Shown: positions 9,238 through 18,136 of the stretch, piece after piece
Numbering within the stretch: the stretch's first letter is position 1
How the letters are laid out: every line of letters begins with the position of its first letter
Source: Terriglobia bacterium
GTDB lineage: Bacteria; Acidobacteriota; Terriglobia; Bryobacterales; Bryobacteraceae
Direction: 5' to 3'
Assembly: GCA_020073305.1 (NCBI GenBank)
Contig: JAIQFK010000012.1
Coordinates: 62,001 to 126,000, forward strand
DNA length: 64,000 bases
Made by a program: the position numbers and the translations under genes
Notes under the pieces: model-generated
The model's input: only the letters and a program-made list of their open reading frames with translations
Told to the model about the DNA's origin: nothing
Database searches by the model: none

Positions 9238-10053
9238 TTAGTGCGTCATGGCGTAAACCACGTAGTTCACGCCAATGCGGATGCCGAGGTCGGAAAACTT
9301 AGCCGGATATTGCGGATTGTCGGCGTGTTCCCAGGAGTCGCCCAGATCCATGTTGTGGCAGATGGCGACCATGAGCCTTCCCTTGTCGTCGTATATCCCG
9401 CGCCATTTCGGCTCTTTGCCATCGAACTCGTAGATTAGCCCGGTGCGCAAGTACTGCGCGCCCGGCACCTGGTAGCGTTGGTCGAGATCGTAGAGAGTAT
9501 GGAAGATCGGGTCGGCATTGTCGATGTCGACGATCTGGCGATCCGGGAACACGCGCTTCATGCTCGCGGTGAAGACCTCCCACTCGTAGGTGCCATGGAA
9601 ATCGTCGCACATGAAAAAGCCGCCGCGCAGCAGGTATTCCCGCATCTTGGCAGCCTGAGCGTCGGTCAGGTTCCAGTGGCCGACCTCCACGCCATACAGA
9701 AAAGGATAGTGGAAGACTTCATCGCCGTCGTCCAGGTTGACGGGCTGCTCAACCGAGCGCACGTGAATCCGCGTCAGCCGCCGCAACGCTGCCGAGAAGT
9801 GCCGGTCGGAGCGCGGATAGTCCATGGTCCAGTGCGAGTGGCCCTGCCTCCAGTCTCCGAATCGGTTTCCGTAGATGGGCGGATACATCAGCCGCGCGAA
9901 CAGCCACTCGGTCTTTTCCTGGTAATCCGGAGGTATGGGGAAGTTCTCATACTCAAAGCCCGGATATTCTCGCCAAGGGCGCTGGAACGCGTGCGTTATG
10001 CCTAGAAGAAAGAGGCTCGCAAGAGCGGCTACGACAATGTTGCGTACACGCAC
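9238..10053 (-). CDS. Exported DUF4159-type protein
   Basis: The protein resembles DUF4159 domain proteins: after an N-terminal signal/anchor (VVAALASLFLLGITHAF) come FARLMYPP, YPRSDRHFSAALRRLTRIHV, the hydrophobic FHYPFLYGVE and LLRGGFFMCDDFHG, then FPDRQIVDIDNADPIFHT. This looks like a flavodoxin-like/glutamine-amidotransferase-like fold lacking obvious catalytic residues. I favour GTG 10053 (271 residues) because AGGTGG stands about 10 nt upstream and the signal peptide then begins at once; TTG 10077 is the alternative. It lies between a SET gene and phnX on the same strand. Its role is unknown. Confidence 0.75.
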   Translation of the reverse strand: MRVRNIVVAALASLFLLGITHAFQRPWREYPGFEYENFPIPPDYQEKTEWLFARLMYPPIYGNRFGDWRQGHSHWTMDYPRSDRHFSAALRRLTRIHVRSVEQPVNLDDGDEVFHYPFLYGVEVGHWNLTDAQAAKMREYLLRGGFFMCDDFHGTYEWEVFTASMKRVFPDRQIVDIDNADPIFHTLYDLDQRYQVPGAQYLRTGLIYEFDGKEPKWRGIYDDKGRLMVAICHNMDLGDSWEHADNPQYPAKFSDLGIRIGVNYVVYAMTH

Positions 10054-10092
10054 CGGGACTTGGCCACCTGACTTCAATCTAACACGCCTGCT

Positions 10093-10602
10093 TTACAGGT
10101 TTTGAAGCCGCGCTACTTCGGCTGCTCTTTCCTCTCGGAACCATGTGTCCAGCAGCGGCAGGTATTCGCGCTGTAGTTCGACAGGCAAGTGAAAAAAGTC
10201 GGAGTGGATTTCGTGACGGCACCGGAACGCGCCGCAACGGCAGGCCCACACCGTGTCGCCAGAGCCGTTGATGCAGTAGTCGTATGTAATTTCTTCGTGG
10301 GCGGCGATTTCCCTTAAGGCGGTCACGAGGCGTATACCCGCTACTGTTCTGACGAACGTGTTGGGATCACACGAGTGATTGATATGCCGTTCCGGCGATG
10401 GCATCAGGACAACCTTGGCGCCGGCGAGATAGTCGCAATGCCGGGCAAGATCGTCGGCCGTCAACGGATGCAAATCGTCCACGACGCGCGAATCGTCGAT
10501 TTCAAGAATTGCCTCGCCCGACCGAAAGGCTCGTTTGGCAAATACTCCCTGCCCGTCGATCTCCGAAGACCGGACTTCGACGGCGCTAGGCCCGGCCGTC
10601 AC
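10093..10602 (-). CDS. SET domain protein (putative lysine methyltransferase)
   Basis: This 169-residue protein is a stand-alone SET domain. It has the opening RSSEIDGQGVFAKRAFRSGE, the SAM-binding motif INHSCDPNTFV, the catalytic EEITYDYCINGSG and a post-SET cysteine group (WACRCGAFRCR) that in eukaryotic enzymes binds zinc. Such proteins methylate lysines; the bacterial target is unknown. The start is GTG 10602, three nucleotides after the stop of the upstream oxidoreductase gene, so it is translated as part of the same operon. Confidence 0.85.
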   Translation of the reverse strand: MTAGPSAVEVRSSEIDGQGVFAKRAFRSGEAILEIDDSRVVDDLHPLTADDLARHCDYLAGAKVVLMPSPERHINHSCDPNTFVRTVAGIRLVTALREIAAHEEITYDYCINGSGDTVWACRCGAFRCRHEIHSDFFHLPVELQREYLPLLDTWFREERAAEVARLQNL

Positions 10603-10605
10603 GCC

Positions 10606-12150
10606 TTAGGCTGAAAAACCGCTGCGGGCCGGCGGATCAACATACTTATTTGCTTTTTCAGAGCTTGTGATTCGCATGTTGGCCACGTCCCAATCGAGCC
10701 GTTCACCGGGAAAGCGTTGCGCCAGGCACCCCAGCAGAAACGCTTCGGTCACCGGACTCTGGATTTCGAAATTCGCCATCGGAGCCGGCGCGCCTCCTTT
10801 GCAGGCGGCCACCCACTGTTCGACGGCGGAATCGCGATACTCGCCGCGCTCGCCCCGCTTCCTCGGTGGCGCCTGATATTTCTTGTTTTCCGGATAGACG
10901 CGCGGATTGTTGCCGTTGAAGCCGCCGAGGATGAGACCCTTGTCGCCGACGTACATGATGCCTTCGTTGTCCTCGCCTTTTTGGAAATAGTGCTGGTCCT
11001 GCTCGCTCAACCCGGAGGGCCGCGGTGGACGCATGCCGCCGTCGTACCAGGCCATGTGGATGGCGGGACGGCTTCCCTTGGCGGGGAAATTCAAGTGGAC
11101 GATCGACGCCTTGGGGAAAGTCTCTTCGTACGCCTCGCTCGATGAAGCCTCCACGGAGACCGGCGGAGTGAGATCCAGAATCTTGAAGACACCGGCGAAA
11201 CTGTAGCAGCCCATATCGCCGAACGAGCCGCATCCGAAGTCGTACCAGCCGCGCCAGACAAACGGCAGATAGGCGTGATGGAACGGGCGCTCCGGGGCGG
11301 GCCCGAGCCAGAGGTTCCAGTCGAGGCCGTCGGGGACGGGTTGCGTCTCTTTCGGCCGTTCGACGCCCTGCTCCCAGAAGGGGCGGCTCGACCAGTTGTG
11401 GACTTCCCGCACCTGGCCGATCGCGCCATCGGCAATCCAGTCGGAGAGAAGCTTAGTGGCGTCGCTCGACGGATTATTCACCGTGAGCGACGTCGCCACT
11501 TTCATTTCCGTCGCCATCTGGCCCATGCGGCGCGACTCGCCAATCGAGTGCGCCATGGGCTTCTGGCCCAGCACGTGCTTCCGCCGGCGCATGGCCGCCA
11601 GCGCGATGGTCGCGTGCCAGTGGTCCGGCGTCGCGACGTAGACCGCGTCGATGCCCGTCTCCTTATCCAGCAACTCGCGATAATCGGTGTAGACGTTGAC
11701 GCCCTTGTAGTCGCCCGAAGCCGAGCCTTTCCGCGACCCGTAGTAGGCTTCCACGGCGCGCTTCACCGGTTCGCGGCCGCCCATGCCCACGCTGGTTTTG
11801 AATTCCTTGGCGAGCTGCACTTCGCCGGGAGACGCCAGGTCCTCGCCCCATCTTTCGTAGCCCGGTCCCAGCAGGCGGCGCCACGCGCTCAACAACGCAT
11901 TCGGACCGTACTCCACGTAGTCTCGGCTGCCCTGATTGCAATCGCAGATCGCAGTCACCTGGACGTCGGGACGCGCCAGAAGACCCATGGTGACGGTTTG
12001 TCCCTGGTGGCCCAAGCCGATGGTCGCCACATTGATCTTGTCGCTGGGAGGGATAAACGGCGCTCCCAACACATGACGCGGGACGATCATGAAAGCAGTT
12101 GCGCCGGCGAACGCGCGGCGCGTCATTTGACGAGTTTCACGGCTGTCCAT
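10606..12150 (-). CDS. Tat-exported Gfo/Idh/MocA family oxidoreductase
   Basis: This 514-residue NAD(P)-dependent sugar oxidoreductase starts at ATG 12150, preceded by a strong AGGAGG six nucleotides upstream; the longer open frame to 12345 is not needed. A twin-arginine leader (MTRRAFAGATAF) is followed by the Rossmann fold (INVATIGLGHQGQ), TPDHWHATIALAAM, and GQKPMAHSIGESRRMG, the place of the family EKP motif with Gln instead of Glu. The C-terminal half is the alpha/beta substrate domain. Members with a Tat leader act in the periplasm with tightly bound cofactor. It is the first gene of the operon with SET, DUF4159 and phnX. Confidence 0.88.
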   Translation of the reverse strand: MDSRETRQMTRRAFAGATAFMIVPRHVLGAPFIPPSDKINVATIGLGHQGQTVTMGLLARPDVQVTAICDCNQGSRDYVEYGPNALLSAWRRLLGPGYERWGEDLASPGEVQLAKEFKTSVGMGGREPVKRAVEAYYGSRKGSASGDYKGVNVYTDYRELLDKETGIDAVYVATPDHWHATIALAAMRRRKHVLGQKPMAHSIGESRRMGQMATEMKVATSLTVNNPSSDATKLLSDWIADGAIGQVREVHNWSSRPFWEQGVERPKETQPVPDGLDWNLWLGPAPERPFHHAYLPFVWRGWYDFGCGSFGDMGCYSFAGVFKILDLTPPVSVEASSSEAYEETFPKASIVHLNFPAKGSRPAIHMAWYDGGMRPPRPSGLSEQDQHYFQKGEDNEGIMYVGDKGLILGGFNGNNPRVYPENKKYQAPPRKRGERGEYRDSAVEQWVAACKGGAPAPMANFEIQSPVTEAFLLGCLAQRFPGERLDWDVANMRITSSEKANKYVDPPARSGFSA

Positions 12151-12284
12151 GGTGAACCTCCTAAAAAGATGTGTTGAAAAATGGTGACTGGCTTCACCGG
12201 GGCCGGATGGTTCTGCCTGTCGCCGTTTTTCAACTACCGATTGAGAGTATATCGCTGCCCGCGCCCGATTGCTGCTCCGTGGGG

Positions 12285-12710
12285 TCAACTCTCCAGATGC
12301 GCTTCCAACGTGATCTTCGTGTTGTACAGCTTGGAGACCGGGCATCCGCTCTTGGCGGCCTGCGTGGCTTTCTCAAATGCCTCTTGCGTTGCGCCGGGAA
12401 TTTTGGCGTTCAACGCGAGATGGCTCTCGGTGATGCCGAAGCCTCCATCCGTTTTTTCGAGCGTGATCTTGCAGGTGGTGTCGAGACTGTCCGCCTTCAG
12501 TCCGGCTTGGGCCAGCTGCGCCGAAACGGCCATGGTGAAGCAGCCCGCGTGCGCCGCGGCCAGCAGTTCCTCCGGGTTGGTTCCCTTCCCTTCTTCAAAC
12601 CGGCTGTGGAATGAATACGGCGTCTGCGAAAGCGTACCGCTTGCCGTTGACACGGTCCCCGCACCGCTTTTCAAATCCCCCCGCCAGTGAGCCTCTGCCG
12701 AACGCTGCAT
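12285..12710 (-). CDS. OsmC/Ohr family peroxiredoxin-like protein
   Basis: The 141-residue protein belongs to the OsmC/Ohr family of thiol peroxidases that reduce organic hydroperoxides. The two redox cysteines are in AAAHAGCFTMAVS and AAKSGCPVSKL, and NPEELLAAAHAGC is the family signature. The SGTLSQTPYSFHSRFE segment places it nearer OsmC than Ohr. The start at ATG 12710 is preceded by GGAGGAA. It lies 134 nt upstream of the Gfo/Idh gene on the same strand and is probably transcribed on its own. Confidence 0.9.
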   Translation of the reverse strand: MQRSAEAHWRGDLKSGAGTVSTASGTLSQTPYSFHSRFEEGKGTNPEELLAAAHAGCFTMAVSAQLAQAGLKADSLDTTCKITLEKTDGGFGITESHLALNAKIPGATQEAFEKATQAAKSGCPVSKLYNTKITLEAHLES

Positions 12711-12896
12711 CGTTTCTTCCTCCCAGAGTGATTTTACTCCCGGGAAGCGGCCGGAGCCCGTGGCACCGTTCGGCGTGCGAGGCGCGTACGGCCGCATGTT
12801 GGCCGCAAGAAGAGCATACGGGCTTCCCGTCCCCGCTTTTCACGGTAAATGTACCGCGATCACGTAACCTTTCCTGAGTTCAACAGTATAAATGAC

Positions 12897-15326
12897 ATGC
12901 TCCAAGATCTTCGGCTCGCCTGCCGTGAGTTGCGCAAGAAGCCCGGCCTGGCGGTGACTGCTATCTTCTCCCTCACCCTTGGGATCGGGGCAACCACCTC
13001 CGTTTTCAGTGTCATTTACGGATTGTTGGCAAATCCGTACCCTTACAAGAGCTCCGATCGCATGATCCACCTGACTGTGTTGAACGAGAACGGTGATACC
13101 CGGTGGATCGGGATAACTGGACCGCAACTGAAACTTCTACGTCAGGTTAAGTGCCTGGAGAGCGTCGCAGCAAGCTGGGGGACCTGGAATCTGACGACCA
13201 CGGACGAAGATCTCCCGCAGGACGTCCCGTCGGTTCAACTCACGGGAAATGCCGGCACTCACTTCGGCGTGCCTGCCCTTCTGGGCCGTACGTTGATCCC
13301 TTCCGATGCTCCGGACGGCCAAGACCCGCAGCCGGTGGTTGTGCTCAGCTACCTGTTTTGGCAGCGGCACTTCAATTCGGACCCGAAGGTGGTGGGACGC
13401 AACCTGCAGCTCGTCCACAAGAACTACACAATCGTCGGTGTTCTGCCGCCACGCTTCACTTGGGAGGACGCCGCCGTGTACCTTCCGCTGAAAATCACCA
13501 ACGACGCGAACATCCAGTACGGACCGCTCGTCAGGCTAAGGCCTGGAATCACTCACGCCGCTGCCAACGCCGAATTGCAGCCGATGATTGAACAATTCGC
13601 CAGGGAGACCCCCACCCACTTCCCGAAGAAGTTTCGCGTACACGTCAAAGGCCTCAACGAACAGTTTGAAGAGCGTCTGGGCCGCTCTCTGTACCTGTTG
13701 TCGGCGGCGGTGGCGCTTCTTCTGCTCATCGGATGCGCCAATGTGGCCATTCTCCTGCTCGCCCGCGGCACCGCCCGCCAGCATGAGCTTGCCGTTCGCA
13801 GCGCGATCGGAGCGACGCGGTGGCTAATTCAGCGTCAACTGCTCACCGAAGCCTTGGCGCTGTCCATTTTCGGCGCGGTTGGCGGAGTCCTGCTGGCTTA
13901 TCGCGTGCTCCCACTCCTGGTGACCTGGCTGCCGGAGTATTCGTTTCCGCACGAAGCGGTGATCCGGATCAATCTGCCCGTGCTCGGCTTCAGTGTGGCC
14001 CTCGCCATCATTACCGGCGTCTTGTCGGGTCTCGCGCCGGCTTTCCACTTCTCTCGTCCCCAGATTGCCCAACTGATGCACTCCAACTCCCGGCGCGCCA
14101 CCGGCGGCGCGCGGGGAAAACGAACGTATGATCTGCTGGTGGCAGGCCAGATCGCGCTCAGTTTGCTTCTTCTCACTTCCGCTGCTGCCGCCATCAACGG
14201 TTTTGTCCGCCTGCTCCGAACTAATCTTGGCTACGACCCGCACCATACGATGTCGGTCGGCATCCCGGTACACCAGAATACGCACGTCAGTTGGGAGGAG
14301 CGGTCCAACTACTTCAACCAGCTTCTGTCGCGCGTCCAGGCCATGCCGGAAGTGGTGTCAGCCGGCATTTCGACAAATGCGACGCCGCCTTCGAATGGGT
14401 GGGATCAGTTGTTTGAAATCTACGGGCATCCGGCGGGCCAGCAACAACAATTGCGCGCTAACTTCGTGAGCCCGGAATACTTCACTGTGCTGCGCATACC
14501 GCTGCTACGGGGGCGCCTGTGGGACCACCCTGAAGTCGTCCGAGGTGCGCGACTGGCCGTTATCAATCAAACCATGGCCCGGCAGTATTGGCCCCAAGGC
14601 GACGCCCTGGGTAAGCTGGTGCGGCTTCCCGACCTGAAGGCGGAGCCTCCTTTTTCGCAGGCCGTGGCCGACAGCAACAGTTGGCTGCAAATCATCGGCA
14701 TTGTTGGAGACGCCCGGGATGACGGCCTGAGCAAACCCATCAAACCAGCGTTGTTCGTGCCCTTCACCCTGCAGATGCAGATGTGGACGCAGATTCTGGT
14801 CCGGACGCAAGGGCCGCCGTTGGCTGTCTTGAATCGCGTTCGCGCCGAAGTCAAGGCCGTAGACGCGGATCAACAGGTGTTTGGGCAAACTCATGACCTC
14901 GAACAATGGATTCGAAACGAGTCGGAATACGGGTATGGACGTCTGGTGGCTGCCCTTTTCAGTGGCTTCTCCATCCTTGGACTTGCGCTGGCCGCCATCG
15001 GACTCTTCAGCGTTGTGTCTTACGGCGTGGCTCAGCGAACCAATGAGTTTGGCATTCGCATGGCGCTAGGCGCAACGCGCGGGCACGTGCTGCAACTCGT
15101 TTTTAGCTCCGTCGCACGCAGCGTAATCGGCGGACTGGTGTGCGGAGTCGTGTTGAGTCTCATATCCACGGATCTACTGTCCAAGTGGGCCGAGGGCAGC
15201 TCGACCAGTCCAATGGCCTTCGCAGCGGTAACGCTGCTCTTAGTCCTGACGTCCGTTTTGGCGGCTCTGCTCCCGGCACGCCGGGCGTCTTCCGCTGATC
15301 CAATGGACGCCTTGCGGTATGAATGA
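12897..15326 (+). CDS. Orphan ABC-type permease (acidobacterial MacB/FtsX duplicated type), 1
   Basis: This 809-residue inner-membrane protein consists of two tandem MacB-periplasmic-core plus FtsX units. The start MLQDLRLACRELRKKPG is the usual opening of this family, followed by a first membrane helix (LTLGIGATTSVFSVIYG), a large periplasmic domain, three helices near residues 280-400, a second anchor and core, and the final helices with RTNEFGIRMALGATRG and the closing PARRASSADPMDALRYE. No ATPase gene is adjacent, as is usual for this family; its substrate and energy source are unknown. Unlike permease 2, it has no N-terminal prefix domain and no neighbouring PadR gene. Confidence 0.92.
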   Translation: MLQDLRLACRELRKKPGLAVTAIFSLTLGIGATTSVFSVIYGLLANPYPYKSSDRMIHLTVLNENGDTRWIGITGPQLKLLRQVKCLESVAASWGTWNLTTTDEDLPQDVPSVQLTGNAGTHFGVPALLGRTLIPSDAPDGQDPQPVVVLSYLFWQRHFNSDPKVVGRNLQLVHKNYTIVGVLPPRFTWEDAAVYLPLKITNDANIQYGPLVRLRPGITHAAANAELQPMIEQFARETPTHFPKKFRVHVKGLNEQFEERLGRSLYLLSAAVALLLLIGCANVAILLLARGTARQHELAVRSAIGATRWLIQRQLLTEALALSIFGAVGGVLLAYRVLPLLVTWLPEYSFPHEAVIRINLPVLGFSVALAIITGVLSGLAPAFHFSRPQIAQLMHSNSRRATGGARGKRTYDLLVAGQIALSLLLLTSAAAAINGFVRLLRTNLGYDPHHTMSVGIPVHQNTHVSWEERSNYFNQLLSRVQAMPEVVSAGISTNATPPSNGWDQLFEIYGHPAGQQQQLRANFVSPEYFTVLRIPLLRGRLWDHPEVVRGARLAVINQTMARQYWPQGDALGKLVRLPDLKAEPPFSQAVADSNSWLQIIGIVGDARDDGLSKPIKPALFVPFTLQMQMWTQILVRTQGPPLAVLNRVRAEVKAVDADQQVFGQTHDLEQWIRNESEYGYGRLVAALFSGFSILGLALAAIGLFSVVSYGVAQRTNEFGIRMALGATRGHVLQLVFSSVARSVIGGLVCGVVLSLISTDLLSKWAEGSSTSPMAFAAVTLLLVLTSVLAALLPARRASSADPMDALRYE

Positions 15327-15382
15327 CTCGTAAGCTCCTGAACGCCAAAGGGACTTCCGCGACGGCTCTTCAAACCCGGTGT

Positions 15383-15484
15383 CCTATCGTGATGTTATGG
15401 AGAAACCCAGGGACACAGACCGCCCGTTTTCCAAGAGAATCCGCTCCCAGTGATCGTGACGCGTTGGCCCTATCGTGATGTTAT
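15383..15484. repeat. Direct repeat CCTATCGTGATGTTAT (two copies)
   Basis: A 16-base word, CCTATCGTGATGTTAT, occurs at 15383-15398 and again at 15469-15484, 86 bases apart start to start, in the 176-base gap between convergent genes. The second copy is extended to an inverted repeat (CCCTAT, nine bases, ATAGGG). It could be a protein-binding site, part of a terminator, or a trace of a mobile element; nothing in the flanks decides this. Confidence 0.6.
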
Positions 15485-15502
15485 AGGGTTCGATTTTCCT
15501 GA

Positions 15503-17710
15503 TCACGGCTTCCCGTCCACAGGTTTTTCCCGCTCAACCGTCACCAGCGCGTTGTAGTCCGGCTCGCGGGAAGCGATGTCGATCTCTTCCCGATTGAGCA
15601 GGCAGTTGCCCTCCGGCCAGTGGACTTGCAGGTTCCCCGGCTTGATCCGGTCGATCCTGGCAACTCCGGTGTAGCTGCCGCTGTTCGATGTGAGCCGGAT
15701 CGGCTCGCCATTCCGCACTCCCAGGCGCCCGGCGTCTTCCTTGGAAATCAACACGCTGTTCCGCGACGCGCCCGTCAGCGGATCGGTGGCTTTCTGCACC
15801 ATAGAGTTGAACTGCTTTCCGCGCCGGGTGGACACGTAGAGCATCCCTGGCGGCGCTCGCCGCTCCTTCGGAACCACCGCCGAGAAGTGCGCCTTCCCGT
15901 CAGGCGTAGCGAATTCGCTTTGGGCGAAAAGCCGTGGCCCTCCCCACTGGAAGTTGTCGCCTTCCTTCGTCAGCCTTTCGATGCCGGCATAGAGCGGCAC
16001 GGCCTTTCCAATCTCATCCCGAATCTGGGCAGAAGACCGGAAGCGAATTCTATCGCCCAGGTCTGGTCTAACACGCGAAGCCACTTCGCCGAAGACTTCC
16101 CACTCCGGCTTGGTTGAGCCGATCCTCCTCCCCGGAATCTCCGGCGAAAAGATAATCCGGCGTTCGGTCGAGGTCTCCGTCCCTCCACCGGGCGATTCGT
16201 ACCGCGTGGTTGCCGGAAACAGAATCACCGTGTCCTTCGGCTCCATCAGCATCATCGAAGACAGGACCACGTCTTGATGGATGCGCATCGAGACGTTGCC
16301 CAGCGCATGCGCCGCCGCTGCCGGGTCTGGCAGCGTCTCCAGAAAATTTCCGCCCACGATCCAGAAAACGTCGAGTTCGCCGCGATAGGCCGCGCCAACC
16401 ATCTCGGCCGCGGGCAGTCCTGCGAAGGCAGGTACCTGGAAGCCCCACACCTGCTCGAAGCGCGCCCTCTGCTTCTCGTCAAGGCCCGGTGTACAACCGA
16501 CCTCCGCCCCGCCTTGCACACCGGAATGTCCGCGGATCGGCATCAGTCCCACGTTCTTGCGCCCCACCCATCCAAGCGCGAGACCCACATTGATCAGCGC
16601 CTCAATGGTCTCGACGCCGTGCGCATGCTGTGTCAGGCCCATCGACCAGACAAAGATTCCGTTTCGCGCGCCGTGAAGCACTTGGGCGAACCGCCGCATT
16701 TCCTCGCGAGTGGTTCCACTTTCGCGCTCCAGGAGATCCCAGTCCTGCTTCCCGACACTTGCCTGCGCCTGCTCAAAACCGGCCGTGCGCTGTGCCACGA
16801 AGGCGTGATCGATCCATCCCTCCGCAACCAGAATTTTGAAAACGCCATTCAAGAACGCCAGGTCGCCGCCGGTATCCACCGCAAACCAGTTGTCCGCCAT
16901 CTTCGTTCCAAAGATCGCCGATTCACTCACAGACGGGACCCAGTAGTTCTGGAGACCAGGCTCCACATACGGATTCACCACCGCCACTTTCGTACCGTTC
17001 TGGCGGGCGTAGTAGAGATATTTCATCGTGACGGGCTGATTGTTGGGTGTGTTCGAGCCGAAAAACACAATCAGGTCGGCGCCCATCCAGTCGCGATACG
17101 AGCAGGTGGTCGCGCCGTAACCGACCGTCTTCTTCATGGCCGTAGTAGATGCGGCGTGGCACAGCCTGGCGGAGTTGTCTATGTGGTTGGTCCCCATGGC
17201 GCGAGCCGCCTTCTGCGCCGCGTAATAGTGTTCGTTCAGAATGCCGCGCGAAGTCAGGTAAACGGCGAATCGCTCGGCCTCGGTCGAGCGGACTCGCTCC
17301 GCCGCCACGGCATAGGCTTCGTCCCAGGAAATCACCCGGAATCCCTTCTCGCCGCGACGCCGGATCATCGGTTCCGGCAACCGGCCCAGGTCCCTCAACT
17401 CGCGGGGCCCCATGGCGCGAAGAGAGGCGGCGTCAGCCAACCGGGCGGGATCGAGCGCCGGTGCGGTGTTCAAGCGCATCAGCTCCAGGCGCACCATGCA
17501 CAGGTGGACGCCGTCCATGGTCCAGTCCTTCAACCCATCTGTGCCCAGCGCGCAGCCATCGCAAACGCCATGATTCAGAATCCGCCAGGCGTAGGCAAGC
17601 TGATCGCGGTTCTTCCAGCCGGCGCGCAGCATTTCGGCATAGTGGTTCGGTTTGCGTAGCGTGGGATCTCGGGGGATGATCGAGGCCCACAGCGCTCGGT
17701 TCCATCTCAT
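15503..17710 (-). CDS. FdhF/YdeP-type molybdopterin oxidoreductase
   Basis: The 735-residue protein is a bis-MGD molybdoenzyme of the formate dehydrogenase alpha-like YdeP group. Visible are an N-terminal Cys pair (NHGVCDGCALGTDG), the cofactor-binding VFFGSNTPNNQPVTMKYL, RGHSGVQGGAEVGC, GGNFLETLPDP and the C-terminal molydopterin-dinucleotide domain (SVLISKEDAGRLGVRNGEP). The active-site segment is DNSARLCHAAST with Cys, not selenocysteine. YdeP itself is linked to acid resistance in E. coli; the reaction here is unknown. No Fe-S or membrane subunit lies next to it, and no signal peptide is seen. Confidence 0.88.
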   Translation of the reverse strand: MRWNRALWASIIPRDPTLRKPNHYAEMLRAGWKNRDQLAYAWRILNHGVCDGCALGTDGLKDWTMDGVHLCMVRLELMRLNTAPALDPARLADAASLRAMGPRELRDLGRLPEPMIRRRGEKGFRVISWDEAYAVAAERVRSTEAERFAVYLTSRGILNEHYYAAQKAARAMGTNHIDNSARLCHAASTTAMKKTVGYGATTCSYRDWMGADLIVFFGSNTPNNQPVTMKYLYYARQNGTKVAVVNPYVEPGLQNYWVPSVSESAIFGTKMADNWFAVDTGGDLAFLNGVFKILVAEGWIDHAFVAQRTAGFEQAQASVGKQDWDLLERESGTTREEMRRFAQVLHGARNGIFVWSMGLTQHAHGVETIEALINVGLALGWVGRKNVGLMPIRGHSGVQGGAEVGCTPGLDEKQRARFEQVWGFQVPAFAGLPAAEMVGAAYRGELDVFWIVGGNFLETLPDPAAAAHALGNVSMRIHQDVVLSSMMLMEPKDTVILFPATTRYESPGGGTETSTERRIIFSPEIPGRRIGSTKPEWEVFGEVASRVRPDLGDRIRFRSSAQIRDEIGKAVPLYAGIERLTKEGDNFQWGGPRLFAQSEFATPDGKAHFSAVVPKERRAPPGMLYVSTRRGKQFNSMVQKATDPLTGASRNSVLISKEDAGRLGVRNGEPIRLTSNSGSYTGVARIDRIKPGNLQVHWPEGNCLLNREEIDIASREPDYNALVTVEREKPVDGKP

Positions 17711-17786
17711 GCGATTGTTCAGTGTACGCTATGCTAAGTCCTGGGATGGGCAGCCCAGTGAAGCCGCTGACGTATAGACTATCTTC

Positions 17787-17805
17787 ATATAGAATCTCTC
17801 TATAT
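17787..17805. promoter_or_regulatory. Candidate PadR operator over the PadR start codon
   Basis: The perfect inverted repeat ATATAGA, five bases, TCTATAT covers 17787-17805 and includes the first two bases of the PadR start codon. Its AT-rich character, symmetry and position suit an autoregulatory site for the PadR protein, whose family binds short inverted repeats in its own promoter. This is inference from symmetry and position. Confidence 0.5.
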
Positions 17806-18136
17806 GGATCTGCTGCAAGGAACGCTCGACATGCTGGTGCTCCGCACCCTTCGCGCCGGCTCCCTTCACGGCTACGGGATCGCCAAAAACATTCGCAGCG
17901 CCTCCAACGAAGCCCTCGATATTGAGTTCGGCTCGCTCTATCCCGCGTTGAAGAGGCTTGAAGCGAAAGGCTGGATTGCGTCCGCGTGGGAAATGTCGGA
18001 GCACAATCGCCGCGCCAAGTACTACAAGCTCACCGCGGCAGGCCGGAAACACCTGGTACGGGAACACTCCAAATGGGCTGACTTCGTGAGCGCGGTGGGA
18101 CGAATTATGGGCCCGGCGCCGGCGGTGAAGGGATGA
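17804..18136 (+). CDS. PadR-family transcriptional regulator 1
   Basis: This 110-residue winged-helix repressor has the standard PadR opening MDLLQGTLDMLVLRTL, the recognition region LHGYGIAKNI and the wing SLYPALKRLEAKGWI...YYKLTAAGRKHL. It overlaps the following permease gene by four nucleotides (ATGA), so both are cotranslated. In this phylum such PadR-permease pairs are common, and the regulator presumably controls its own operon through the inverted repeat at 17787-17805. The inducing signal is unknown. Confidence 0.93.
   Translation: MDLLQGTLDMLVLRTLRAGSLHGYGIAKNIRSASNEALDIEFGSLYPALKRLEAKGWIASAWEMSEHNRRAKYYKLTAAGRKHLVREHSKWADFVSAVGRIMGPAPAVKG

Noticed and set aside
12150-12345. Upstream extension of the Gfo/Idh gene by 65 codons
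   Set aside because: ATG 12150 has an AGGAGG at the right distance and starts a Tat leader; the extension would run into the OsmC gene.
16274-17659. 461-codon open frame on the plus strand
   Set aside because: It is antisense to the FdhF/YdeP gene, which has clear molybdoenzyme motifs; the antisense product is rich in His and Arg without any motif.
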